Source: Cellulosimicrobium cellulans
Lineage (GTDB): Bacteria > Actinomycetota > Actinomycetes > Actinomycetales > Cellulomonadaceae
Direction: 5' to 3'
DNA: 64,000 bases
Assembly: GCF_007679345.1 (NCBI RefSeq)
Contig: NZ_VEGH01000003.1
Span: 62,001-126,000, forward strand
This document shows positions 50,266-58,403 of this stretch, piece after piece. Each line of letters opens with the position of its first letter. Position 1 is the first letter of the stretch. Both the position numbers and the translations under genes were made by a program. The notes below the pieces were generated by a model. That model searched no databases. It was not told the origin of the DNA and worked only from the letters and a program-made list of their open reading frames with translations.

Positions 50266-51554
50266 CAGCCGAAGCCGATCTGGTCGGCCTGGTCCTGGAT
50301 CGCCTTCGCGGCCTCCTCAGAAGTGACCTCGCCGTGCGCGACCCGCTCGGCGTAGATGCCGATCTGCTCGGCGATCTGCGACCACGACGGGTAGCTCGGG
50401 GTCTCGACGGTGTTCGGCATCTGCTCCTTGAGCACCGACATCACCGGGCTGTCGTCGATCGGCGCGTACTCCGCCGACTCGACGCGCGACGGGAACGAGC
50501 CCGCGAGGTCGAACAGCGTCTTCTGCTGCTCGTCCTCGAGCAGCCACTGCAGGAAGGCCCAGGAGGAGTCCTGGTTGTCCGAGGACGCGAACACGCCGAG
50601 GTTGCCGCCGCCGATGTAGGAGTCGTTGTTGGCGGGGCCGGACGGCAGCGGGACGTACCCGATGGAGTCCTCGGTGAAGCCCTCGGGCGCCGCGCCGGTG
50701 TCGATCAGGTCCTGGTACGTGCCGACCATCCACGGACCCGAGATCAGCAGCGGGGAGCCGCCGTTCTCGAACGTGGCCTCGGTCTCGGACAGCGGCGCCT
50801 CGCCGCGGTCGAAGAAGCCCTTGTAGAAGTCGAGCGCCTCGACGAACTCCGGGGTGTCGAAGGTCCAGGCGTCGCCGTCGGTGACCGAGCCGCCGGCCTG
50901 CGACAGGAACGGCACGATGACCTGCGCGGGGTTCTCGATCGGGCGCGGCAGGCTCAGGCCGTACTCGCCGCCAGGGCGCGAGGCGAGCGCGCCGCTCAGC
51001 TCCTCGAGCTCGTCCCAGGTGGTCGGGGCGTCGTACCCGAGCTCGGAAGCCAGGTCGGCCCGGTAGAACAGGAACCGGGTCTCGACGTACCACGGCACCG
51101 AGTAGAGGCCGTCCTCGCCGGTCACCGAGGCGACCGCGGCGGGGTAGAAGTCGTCCTCGGCGAACACGCCGTCGGGCACGGGTGCGAGGCCGCCCATCGC
51201 GATGACCGAGGCGGTCTGGTCGGCGCCGGTCATCACGATGTCCGGGCCGGTGCCGGAGGCGACGGCGGTCTGGTTCATCGTGATGATCTCGCCCCAGGGG
51301 ACCTCGGTGACCTTGATGGACGCCTCGGGGTTGTCCTCGGTGAACTGCTCACCCAGGGTGCGCAGCGCGTCGCCGTTGCCGGCCGCCGCCCAGATTTCGA
51401 TCTCCCCGGTGGCCTCGTCGGCGACGGTGCCGGCCTCGGCCGCGCCACCGCCCCCGCCGGTGTCGTCGGACCGGCCGCAGGCCGCGACCGGCGCGAGGGC
51501 CAGGGTGGTGACGGTCGCGGCGACGAGGGCGCGCCGGACGGTACGTCGGGTCAT
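50262..51554 (-). CDS. Sugar ABC transporter solute-binding lipoprotein
   Basis: A 430-residue extracellular lipoprotein of the SBP_bac_1 family. A signal peptide ends in the lipobox APVAAC with lipidated C26, followed by a Gly/Asp-rich linker. The mature protein shows EIEIWAAAGNGD, MTGADQTASVIAMGG, YFETRFLFYRADL-like WYVETRFLFYRADLASELGY and GPWMVGTYQDL typical of oligosaccharide binders. It is the first gene of the operon and is preceded by a consensus promoter with a LacI-type operator. Predicted ligand is a beta-glucooligosaccharide, by context. Confidence 0.93.
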   Translation of the reverse strand: MTRRTVRRALVAATVTTLALAPVAACGRSDDTGGGGGAAEAGTVADEATGEIEIWAAAGNGDALRTLGEQFTEDNPEASIKVTEVPWGEIITMNQTAVASGTGPDIVMTGADQTASVIAMGGLAPVPDGVFAEDDFYPAAVASVTGEDGLYSVPWYVETRFLFYRADLASELGYDAPTTWDELEELSGALASRPGGEYGLSLPRPIENPAQVIVPFLSQAGGSVTDGDAWTFDTPEFVEALDFYKGFFDRGEAPLSETEATFENGGSPLLISGPWMVGTYQDLIDTGAAPEGFTEDSIGYVPLPSGPANNDSYIGGGNLGVFASSDNQDSSWAFLQWLLEDEQQKTLFDLAGSFPSRVESAEYAPIDDSPVMSVLKEQMPNTVETPSYPSWSQIAEQIGIYAERVAHGEVTSEEAAKAIQDQADQIGFGW

Positions 51555-51631
51555 GTGTTCCTCCTTGAACGGGGGTCTGCGCCCGCGCCACGGCGCGCGG
51601 ACCGACCTGCCCCAGCACGGGTCCGAAAGCG

Positions 51632-51647
51632 TGTAATGCGCTTTACA
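51632..51647. promoter_or_regulatory. LacI-type operator in the sugar-operon divergent gap
   Basis: TGTAATGCGCTTTACA: a dyad with central GCGC and TGTAA/TTACA ends; only the two inner A/T positions deviate from perfect symmetry. It lies immediately after the -10 box of the minus-strand promoter, so repressor binding would block initiation. The adjacent LacI protein is the obvious candidate binder. Confidence 0.75.
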
Positions 51648-51655
51648 AGAACCGG

Positions 51656-51684
51656 AATCTAAGCGTGTAGACTGGCGCTGTCAA
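51656..51684 (-). promoter_or_regulatory. Consensus promoter for the beta-glucooligosaccharide operon
   Basis: On the minus strand TTGACA (51684-51679), a 17-nt spacer and TAGATT (51661-51656). The transcription start is expected near 51650, next to the operator, with a leader of about 95 nt to the binding-protein ATG. On the plus strand a -10-like TAGACT at 51668-51673 lies within the same stretch and may serve the LacI gene. Confidence 0.8.
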
Positions 51685-51740
51685 CCCGGTCCCGGGGCGT
51701 GGCCGAGCGTCGGCCGCCACTCGATGTCGAGGAGTTCCGC

Positions 51741-52829
51741 GTGGCACGCCGCCCCACCGTCTACGACGTCGCCGAGCGCGCCGGGGTGTCGATCACGACC
51801 GTGTCCTTCGCGTTCCGGCAGCCCGGCCGGGTCGCATCCGCCACCCGGCGCGCGGTCCTCGACGCGGCCCGCGAGCTGGGCTACGTCCCGTCCGCCAGCG
51901 CCCGCGGCCTGGCCCGGGGCGCCACCGGGGCGTTCGGGCTGTACTCGTTCGACATGATGCTCGCCGACGCCGACGGGTCCGCCGCGCCGGTGCCGCTCGA
52001 GGCCGCGGCGGTGCCCGAGGGCGACCCCCGCGTCTTCCCGCTCTACGTCGACGAGGTCGAGCGCGGGTTCGCGCTGGAGTGCCGGGAGAACGGGCGCGCC
52101 CTGCTGCTCGCCTCCGGGGCGCCGAGCGGCGCGGCGATGTACGACATCGCCGGGCGGGTCGACGGGCTCGCGATCTTCCCCGGCACGCACAGCCTGGACG
52201 CGGTGCACGCCATCGCGCAGTCCGTGCCGCTCGTCGCGTTCAGCACCCCCGGCTCGGACGCGTCGTTCAGCCACGTCGCGGTGGACAACCGGGCGGCGAT
52301 GACCGGCCTGGTCGAGCACCTCGTCGGCGTGCACGGGGTGCGGGACCCGGCGTTCGTGGGCGAGGGGTCGATGTACGACTTCGCCGAGCGGCTCGCCGGG
52401 TTCCGGGACGCCGTCGCGGCGCTGCTGCCGGACGCGCCGCGACCGGGGCCGGCGCACGAGGGGCTCGCGTCCCCGGAGTGGCTCGCCGCGCTGACCGACC
52501 TGGCCGCCACCGACCGGCTGCCCGAGGCGCTGGTCTGCCAGAGCGACCAGGCCGCGCTCGTGGTGCTGGACGTGCTGGCGGAGCACGGCGTCGACGTGCC
52601 GGGGCGCGTCCGGGTCACCGGGTTCGACGGCATCCTCGCGGGCCGGCTGTCGACCCCGGCGCTGACGACCGTCCGGCAGCCGTTCGAGCACATGGGCCGG
52701 ACCGCCGTGCGGCTGCTGCAGGAGCGGGTCGCGGACCCGGCGGCGGCGTCGCAGTTCCGGACGCTGCCGACCCGGCTCATCCCGCGCGCGAGCTGCGGCT
52801 GCGCCGGTGGGGAGCCGGCGGCCGGCTGA
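51741..52829 (+). CDS. LacI-family transcriptional regulator of the sugar operon
   Basis: A 362-residue repressor. The N-terminal helix-turn-helix reads RRPTVYDVAERAGVSITTVS, then FAFRQPGRVASATRRAVLDA with hinge ARELGYVPSASARGLARG. The periplasmic-binding-like core ends with PRVRVTGFDG-type VPGRVRVTGFDGILAGRLST and PALTTVRQPFEHMGRTAVRL. GTG at 51741 follows GAGGAG at 51729-51734; an upstream in-frame start would add non-family residues. Divergent from the operon it presumably controls. Confidence 0.93.
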   Translation: MARRPTVYDVAERAGVSITTVSFAFRQPGRVASATRRAVLDAARELGYVPSASARGLARGATGAFGLYSFDMMLADADGSAAPVPLEAAAVPEGDPRVFPLYVDEVERGFALECRENGRALLLASGAPSGAAMYDIAGRVDGLAIFPGTHSLDAVHAIAQSVPLVAFSTPGSDASFSHVAVDNRAAMTGLVEHLVGVHGVRDPAFVGEGSMYDFAERLAGFRDAVAALLPDAPRPGPAHEGLASPEWLAALTDLAATDRLPEALVCQSDQAALVVLDVLAEHGVDVPGRVRVTGFDGILAGRLSTPALTTVRQPFEHMGRTAVRLLQERVADPAAASQFRTLPTRLIPRASCGCAGGEPAAG

Positions 52830-52832
52830 CCG

Positions 52833-53603
52833 TCAGGCGCGCGGGGCGCGCAGGGCCCGGTCGAGCAGCTCCTCGAACGCCCCGGCCACCTCGCGCGCGC
52901 CCTGCCCGGGCCACGCGTGCACCGGCTGCGCGGCGCCCTGCGCCTGCTGCAGCGCCGCGCGCTCGGGGACGAACGGGGTCAGCACCAGAGGGCCGTACAG
53001 GCCCCGCAGCTCGTCCAGCCGGAACGCCTGCTCCACCGAGCGCGCCTTGACCCGGTTCACCACCACGCCGAGCGGCTGCAGCTGCCCGGCGGGCCCGCGC
53101 CGCAGGTCGTCGATCGTGCGCATCGCCCGGCCGACCGCCGTCACCGAGAACAGGCCGGGCTCCGTGACGACGACCGCCCGGTCGCACGCCGTGAGGCCGG
53201 TGCGGGTCAGCCCGCCCAGCGACGGCGGGCAGTCCACCAGCACCAGGTCGTAGTCGTGCACCCAGGCCAGGGCGAAGCGCAGCCGGTCGACGTCGGCGTC
53301 CGCCCCGTCGTAGGCGTCGTGCCGCGAGGACGCCGCCGACCCCACCAGCACGTCCAGGCCGGCCTCGGCCCAGGCGCTCGGCGCGGTGGCGGCGGCGATG
53401 CTCTCCGCGGTGGGCTGGTCGAGCACGCCCGCGACGTCCCCGGCGGCGCCCGCCGTGGCCAGCGCCAGCGTGCTGTCGCCCTGCGGGTCGAGGTCGACGA
53501 CCAGCGTGCGCAGCCCGCGCTCCAGCGCCGCGGACGCCAGCCCGAGGGTCACGGATGTCTTCCCCACGCCGCCCTTGAGCGAGCACACTCCCAGCACCAG
53601 CAC
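52833..53603 (-). CDS. ParA/MinD-like ATPase (orphan)
   Basis: A 256-residue deviant-Walker ATPase. CSLKGGVGKTSVTLGLASAA is the Walker A with signature lysine. LVVDLDPQGDSTLALA is the A' motif, and YDLVLVDCPPSLGGLTRTGL the Walker B. There is a late NRVKARSVEQAFRLDELRG stretch. No ParB, parS-like cluster or other partition gene is nearby, so it may position another cargo. The start was set at GTG 53603 because TACCGT (53615-53610, minus) ends 6 nt upstream; the GTG at 53609 would abut the -10 box. Three nt separate its end from the convergent LacI gene. Confidence 0.88.
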   Translation of the reverse strand: MLVLGVCSLKGGVGKTSVTLGLASAALERGLRTLVVDLDPQGDSTLALATAGAAGDVAGVLDQPTAESIAAATAPSAWAEAGLDVLVGSAASSRHDAYDGADADVDRLRFALAWVHDYDLVLVDCPPSLGGLTRTGLTACDRAVVVTEPGLFSVTAVGRAMRTIDDLRRGPAGQLQPLGVVVNRVKARSVEQAFRLDELRGLYGPLVLTPFVPERAALQQAQGAAQPVHAWPGQGAREVAGAFEELLDRALRAPRA

Positions 53604-53703
53604 GGGCACACGGTAACGGGCGGGCCGGGGTTCACGGAATCGCCCGCCCCCTACGCGGACCGCCCGGCTCGACGTCGCGCCCACCTGGGGCGATGCTGGC
53701 CCC

Positions 53704-54390
53704 ATGTCCGAGAGCACCACCGGCGGCACCGCCGAGATCACCCACTGGGGCCACGCCTGCGTCCGCCTGGAGCGCGACGGGCAGCGGCTCGTCCTCGACC
53801 CGGGGTCGTTCAGCGACCCCGCCGTCCTGGACGACGCCGACGCCGTCCTGGTCACCCACGAGCACGTCGACCACCTCGACGTCGACCGCCTCGCCGCCGC
53901 CCTCGGCGCCCGCGACGGGCTCACCGCGTGGGCCCCGGCGGGCGTCGCCGCGCAGCTCACGGACGCCGGCGCGCCGGCGGACCGGGTGCACCCCGTGGCC
54001 GGGGGCGAGACGTTCGACGCGGCGGGCTTCGCGGTCCGCGCCGTGGGGGAGTGGCACGCCGTCATCCACCCCGACGTGCCCCGCGTGCACAACGTCGCCT
54101 ACCTGGTCGACGGCGCGCTGCTGCACCCCGGCGACTCGTTCACCCCGCCGCCCGCCGGCACCGAGGTCGACGTGCTGCTCGTGCCGGTCGCCGGCCCGTG
54201 GATGAAGCTCGCCGAGGCGATCGACTACGTCCGGGCCGTGCGGCCGCGGGTGGCGGCGCCGATCCACGACGCGATCCTGTCCGAGCCGGGACGCGCCCTG
54301 GTGGACCGGCTGGTGGGCGGCATGGGTGGCGCGGGCACGTACGTCCGCATCACCGCGGGCGCGCCCTACTCCTGGACCCCGGGCGCCTGA
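53704..54390 (+). CDS. MBL-fold metal-dependent hydrolase (UlaG-like)
   Basis: A 228-residue metallo-beta-lactamase-fold protein. The ligand motifs are ITHWGHACVRLE at the N-terminus, VLVTHEHVDHLDVDRL (HxHxDH-type), AVIHPDVPRVHNVAYL, LLHPGDSFTPP and APIHDAILSEPGR. The Zn-dependent hydrolase UPF0173/UlaG group fits best. ATG at 53704 has GATGCT (53692-53697) ending 6 nt upstream and no RBS, so probably leaderless. Divergent from the ParA-like gene. Confidence 0.9.
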   Translation: MSESTTGGTAEITHWGHACVRLERDGQRLVLDPGSFSDPAVLDDADAVLVTHEHVDHLDVDRLAAALGARDGLTAWAPAGVAAQLTDAGAPADRVHPVAGGETFDAAGFAVRAVGEWHAVIHPDVPRVHNVAYLVDGALLHPGDSFTPPPAGTEVDVLLVPVAGPWMKLAEAIDYVRAVRPRVAAPIHDAILSEPGRALVDRLVGGMGGAGTYVRITAGAPYSWTPGA

Positions 54391-54399
54391 CCGGCCCGT

Positions 54400-54464
54400 C
54401 GCCGAACCTTCAGCAGGTGCGGGGTTCCGGCCCCCTGAACCCCGCATCTGCCGCACGTTCGGCG
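54400..54464. terminator. Long interrupted hairpin between convergent genes
   Basis: Outer arms CGCCGAAC (54400-54407) and GTTCGGCG (54457-54464) enclose TGCGGGGTT (54418-54426) paired with AACCCCGCA (54438-54446), extended by GCAG/CTGC. It lies between the MBL and GH10 stops and can act on both strands. Confidence 0.6.
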
Positions 54465-54508
54465 GGGCGGACGGTGCGAGCCCGGGCTGGGATGGTCGGG
54501 CGGCGGGG

Positions 54509-55771
54509 TCAGGTCGGGCGGGCCTCGGTGCGGGGGGCCGACGCGGCCAGCGTCAGGGCCGCCTCGCGACCGGCCGCGGTCACGCGGTAGTCGCCGCGGT
54601 AGGCATCGAGCACGAACCGCCCGTCGGCGTCCGTGCGGACCGGCGTCGGGTCGAGCCACCACGCGCCGCGCACCAGCGCCCGCAGGGCGTCGTACGCCGG
54701 CTTGGGCGTCCCGTCCGCCCGCAGCAGGCCGGCCGGGGCGCCGAGCCAGGCGCCCGCGTCGCACAGCCCCCAGTACGTCGCGGCCTGCACCGCCGGGTGC
54801 CCGAACAGGGTGCGGTAGTGCCGCTCGACCTCATCGGCCTGCCGCGCCTCGCCCTCCGGCGTCGACGGCCAGGACGGCACCTTCCAGTCGTTGAGGTCCT
54901 CGATCTCCGGCGGCATCAGGTCCCCGGACAGCAGCGTGGTCTCGGTGAGGTGCAGCGGCAGCCCGAACCGCGCGAACCGGTCGAGCACCCCGAGCGTCCA
55001 CTCCTCGCCGCGGTACCCCTGGTGCATGTGGGTCTGCAGCCCGATCGCGTCGATCCCGACGCCCGCGTCCAGGCAGTCCCCGATCAGGCGCTCGTAGTCG
55101 GCGGAGAGGTCGAAGTCGTTGAGCAGCAGCGTGGCGCCCGGGTTCGCGGCCCGGGCGGCGTCGAACGCCAGCCGGGCCGTCGCCACCCGGCCGTCGCGGG
55201 CGCACAGCCGGGTCAGCCCGTTCGGCTCCTTGTCGAACACCGGCATGATGACGACCTCGTTGATCGCGTCCCAGGTGTCCACGACGCCGCGGAACGCGGT
55301 CACGTCCCGGGTGATCCGGGCCCGCACGGACGTCGCGACCTCGTCCTCCGGGAGGTCCCGGAGCCAGGCGGGGGCCAGCGTGTGCCACGCGAGCGGGTGG
55401 CCCTTGACCCGGACCCCGCGCGCGGCGAGCCAGCGCGCCGCGGCGAGCAGCCGGTCGGTGTCCGGACGGTCCTGCTCGGGCTCGAACCGCGACCAGTAGA
55501 ACGGCAGGGTGGCCGTGTCGAACAGGTCGAGCCACCGGTCGAGGACGGTCGGCAGCACCTGCGGAGCCGGGTCGTCGGGGCCGGGCCGCTCGTCGTTCGC
55601 GGCCGCGATCGCCTCGAACGCGGTGCAGCCGAACCCGAACGCGTGCCGGGTCTGGGCGACCTCGACCTCCGTGTCCGGCACCGGGCGGCCCGCTGCGTCG
55701 AGGACCGTGACGACGGCGCGCGCGCCGCGGTGGTCGAGGTCGGCGGGCCGGGGGACGCGGACGTCCTGCAT
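54509..55771 (-). CDS. GH10 endo-beta-1,4-xylanase, intracellular type
   Basis: A 420-residue retaining glycosidase of family 10 without a signal peptide. The acid/base is E172 in TWDAINEVV and the nucleophile E277 in LHLTETTL. GHPLAWHTLAPAWL, LLLNDFDLS, GLQTHMHQGY and AATYWGLCDAGAW are further family motifs. The first 40 residues (VVTVLDAAGRPVPDTEVEVA) and the last 50 (WLDPTPVRTDADGRFVLDAY) look like short beta-domains flanking the barrel. A cytoplasmic enzyme would act on imported xylooligosaccharides. ATG at 55771 follows GAAGGAG. A LacI regulator gene lies directly upstream on the same strand. Confidence 0.92.
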   Translation of the reverse strand: MQDVRVPRPADLDHRGARAVVTVLDAAGRPVPDTEVEVAQTRHAFGFGCTAFEAIAAANDERPGPDDPAPQVLPTVLDRWLDLFDTATLPFYWSRFEPEQDRPDTDRLLAAARWLAARGVRVKGHPLAWHTLAPAWLRDLPEDEVATSVRARITRDVTAFRGVVDTWDAINEVVIMPVFDKEPNGLTRLCARDGRVATARLAFDAARAANPGATLLLNDFDLSADYERLIGDCLDAGVGIDAIGLQTHMHQGYRGEEWTLGVLDRFARFGLPLHLTETTLLSGDLMPPEIEDLNDWKVPSWPSTPEGEARQADEVERHYRTLFGHPAVQAATYWGLCDAGAWLGAPAGLLRADGTPKPAYDALRALVRGAWWLDPTPVRTDADGRFVLDAYRGDYRVTAAGREAALTLAASAPRTEARPT

Positions 55772-55809
55772 GGGGCTGCACTCCTTCGTGCGGGGGAGGT
55801 GACGGGAGA

Positions 55810-56814
55810 TCAGGCAGGCGGGGCCGTCGACCCGCGGCGCACCAGCGACGTGGGGAGCCGCACGTGCGGGTCGGGCGCCCCGCCGTCGTCGAGCAGCGCC
55901 GTCAGCAGGCCGATCGCCGCGGCGCCCATGCCCTGGATCGGCTGGTGCACCGTCGTCAGCGGGGGGTCGGTCTGCGCGGACTCCGGGATGTCGTCGAAGC
56001 CGATCACCGACAGGTCGCCGGGGACCGTCAGGCCGAGCTCGCGCGCGACCTCGATGGTCGCGATCGCCGACAGGTCGTTGGCCGCGAACACGGCCGTCGG
56101 CCGGTCCGGCAGGCTGAGCAGCTCGCGCGCCGGCTCCCGGGTCGGCTCCTTGCGGTAGTCGCCCTCGCGGACCAGCACCTCGTCGACCGGGACCCCCGCC
56201 GCGGCCATCGCCCGGCGGAAGCCCTGCTCGCGGAGCCGGGACGACTCCAGGTCGGGACGGCCGCCGACGAACGCGATCCGCCGGTGCCCGAGGCCGAGCA
56301 GGTGCTCCGTGCCGAGCACGGCCCCGGCGAGGTTGTCCGAGTCGACCGTGGGGAGCCCGGTGGGTCCGGTGTGCGGGTCGATCGCGACCACCGGGATCCC
56401 CGCGTCCGCCTCGACCACGGTCGGGGTCACGAGCACCGCGCCGTCGATCAGCGTGCCGCTCAGCCGGGACAGGTACCGCCGCTCCCAGCCCGCGCCGCGA
56501 CCGTGCAGCCCGCCGGTGTAGGCGAGCAGCTCGTACCCGGAGTCGGAGTCCGCGAGCGCCGCCGCGGCGCCCTTGAGGATCTCGGCGGAGAACGGCTCGA
56601 ACTCCGCGACGAGGATGCCGAGCACGTGCGTGCGGTGCGAGCGCAGGCTCCGGGCGACGAGGCTGGACTCGTACCCGAGCCGGTCGATGACCTCCATGAC
56701 CCGGCTCGAGGTCGCCTGCGCCACCCCGTACCGGCCGTTGATGACCTTCGACACCGTCGCGACGGAGACGCCCGCGTCCCGCGCCACGTCGGTGATGGTC
56801 ACTCGCTGCCCCAT
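55810..56814 (-). CDS. LacI-family regulator upstream of GH10
   Basis: A 334-residue repressor: RVTITDVARDAGVSVATVSK, VINGRYGVAQATSSRVMEVI, a hinge GYESSLVARSLRSHRT and a sugar-binding core (VDSDNLAGAVLGTEHLLGLG, AVFAANDLSAIATIEVAREL, IGFDDIPESAQTDPPLTTVH). ATG at 56814 has TACGAT ending 7 nt upstream, so it is probably leaderless. Only 38 nt separate it from the GH10 gene, suggesting co-transcription and control of xylan use. It belongs to the same family as, but is clearly distinct from, the regulator at 51741. Confidence 0.93.
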   Translation of the reverse strand: MGQRVTITDVARDAGVSVATVSKVINGRYGVAQATSSRVMEVIDRLGYESSLVARSLRSHRTHVLGILVAEFEPFSAEILKGAAAALADSDSGYELLAYTGGLHGRGAGWERRYLSRLSGTLIDGAVLVTPTVVEADAGIPVVAIDPHTGPTGLPTVDSDNLAGAVLGTEHLLGLGHRRIAFVGGRPDLESSRLREQGFRRAMAAAGVPVDEVLVREGDYRKEPTREPARELLSLPDRPTAVFAANDLSAIATIEVARELGLTVPGDLSVIGFDDIPESAQTDPPLTTVHQPIQGMGAAAIGLLTALLDDGGAPDPHVRLPTSLVRRGSTAPPA

Positions 56815-56876
56815 GCGGGGGATCGTAGCCGCGCGCAGGGCCCTGCCAGGCCGGACGCGACGCGAGGCGCCGGGTG

Positions 56877-57044
56877 TCAGCGCCGCCGGGCGAGGTCCCC
56901 CGTCCCGTGCGCCGCGGGGTCCATCGCCAGCCGGAGCGCGACGTCGAGCGGCAGGCGGGTGCGGGCCCGGCTGCGGCGCGCCAGGAGCGCCTCGCGCTGG
57001 CGGGCGCGGGCGTCGTCGAGGCGGTGCGGTCGGTCCTGGGCCAT
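56877..57044 (-). CDS. Small basic hypothetical protein
   Basis: A 55-residue Arg-rich protein (about 12 Arg) with no family seen. It is supported by CAGGCT, a -10-like box ending exactly 6 nt before the ATG at 57044, the same spacing as at many other genes in this window. A longer start at an upstream ATG is possible. With no homology visible, it remains tentative. Confidence 0.5.
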   Translation of the reverse strand: MAQDRPHRLDDARARQREALLARRSRARTRLPLDVALRLAMDPAAHGTGDLARRR

Positions 57045-57221
57045 GGTCCCAGCCTGCCCCGGGGCGGTGGCCTGGGTCATCGTCCCCGGGGTGGAGAGGC
57101 GGGTACGACGATCGGTGGACCCGGGCGGCGGCGCCGGGCGCGGCGGCGCGCCCGCTCGCGACCCGGCCCCCCGCCCCGTACCGTCCCCGGCAGACGGACA
57201 CCGGAAGGGGTGGGCGGGCAC

Positions 57222-58403
57222 ATGTGGTTCGGACGACGGAGGGCGGCCGCGCCGACCGGTGGGGACGCCGTGCGCGCGGCGGAGGTCGCGCGGGACGACG
57301 CGTCCCGCGGGCCGGGCGCCGGCGCGCTGTGGGCGGACGGCTTCGGCCGGGCGGGCACCCGGTCGGTGCAGACCCTCGCGCTGCTCGCGCTGCTGACCGT
57401 CGCGGTGTTCGCGCTCACCCGGCTGACGCTCGTCGTCGTGCCGGTGCTGATCGCCCTGGTGCTGGCCTCCGCGATCCACCCGCTGGTGTCCTGGCTGCGC
57501 CGGCACCGGCTGCCGTCGATCGCGGCGACCTGGATCGCGCTCGTGCTGATCGTGGGCGTGCTCGGCGGCGTCCTCACCGCGGTCGTCTACTCGGTGATCC
57601 ACCAGTGGGACGACCTCGTGGACCAGGCGGTCGCCGGCGTCGGGGAGCTGCAGGACTCGCTGTCCGGGCTCCCGATCCAGATCAGCGACGACCAGATCGC
57701 CGACGCCCGGACCGCCGTGACCGACTTCCTCACGTCGAGCAGCTTCGGCGCGGGGGCGATCGCGGGTGTGTCCGCCACCGCGAACTTCCTCACCGGGTTC
57801 GTGCTGATGGTCGTCGTGCTGTTCTTCTTCCTCAAGGACGGCCCGACCATCTGGGAGTTCCTGCTCCGGCCGTTCGAGGGCGCGCGCTACGAGCGCGGGC
57901 AGCGGGTCGGGCACCGGGTGGTGACGACGATGGGCGGCTACGTCCGCGGGACCGCGATCGTCGCGGCCGTCGACGCGATCGGCATCGGCGTCGGCCTGGT
58001 GATCATGGGCGTCCCGCTCGCGATCCCGCTGTCCGTGCTCGTGTTCCTGCTGGCGTTCATCCCGCTGGTCGGGGCGACGCTCGCCGGCGTCCTGGCGGCG
58101 CTGGTGACCCTCGTGGCGCTCGGACCGGTCGAGGCGCTGATCGTGGTCGGCATCGTCGTCCTGGTGAACCAGCTCGAGGGCAACTTCCTGCAGCCGGTCG
58201 TCATGGCGCGGTCGCTGGCGCTGCACCCGCTGGTCATCCTGGTCGCCCTGACCGTGGGCACCGTGCTGGCGGGGATCACCGGCGCCGTGCTGGCCGTGCC
58301 GATCGCCGCGTCGATCTGGGGTGCGATCCAGGTGTGGAACGGCCCGCACGAGCCGGCCCGCCCCGCCCAGCAGAAGCGCCGCGAGGTCACCGAGGGGCGC
58401 TGA
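57222..58403 (+). CDS. AI-2E family transporter (UPF0118)
   Basis: A 393-residue membrane protein with about eight transmembrane helices and the family core (VVPVLIALVLASAIHPLVSW, FLTGFVLMVVVLFFFLKDGP, GYVRGTAIVAAVDAIGIGVG, VLLVNQLEGNFLQPVVMARS, LHPLVILVALTVGTVLAGIT). Members transport autoinducer-2 or act as sodium/proton-type exporters, and the substrate is rarely known. ATG at 57222 chosen; GGAAGGGG lies upstream at somewhat long spacing. The C-terminal end overlaps the convergent methyltransferase by 17 nt. Confidence 0.92.
   Translation: MWFGRRRAAAPTGGDAVRAAEVARDDASRGPGAGALWADGFGRAGTRSVQTLALLALLTVAVFALTRLTLVVVPVLIALVLASAIHPLVSWLRRHRLPSIAATWIALVLIVGVLGGVLTAVVYSVIHQWDDLVDQAVAGVGELQDSLSGLPIQISDDQIADARTAVTDFLTSSSFGAGAIAGVSATANFLTGFVLMVVVLFFFLKDGPTIWEFLLRPFEGARYERGQRVGHRVVTTMGGYVRGTAIVAAVDAIGIGVGLVIMGVPLAIPLSVLVFLLAFIPLVGATLAGVLAALVTLVALGPVEALIVVGIVVLVNQLEGNFLQPVVMARSLALHPLVILVALTVGTVLAGITGAVLAVPIAASIWGAIQVWNGPHEPARPAQQKRREVTEGR

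Noticed and set aside
52833..53603. Chromosome partition ParA or plasmid origin
   Set aside because: No ParB, parS cluster, dnaA, gidB or replication gene in the vicinity.
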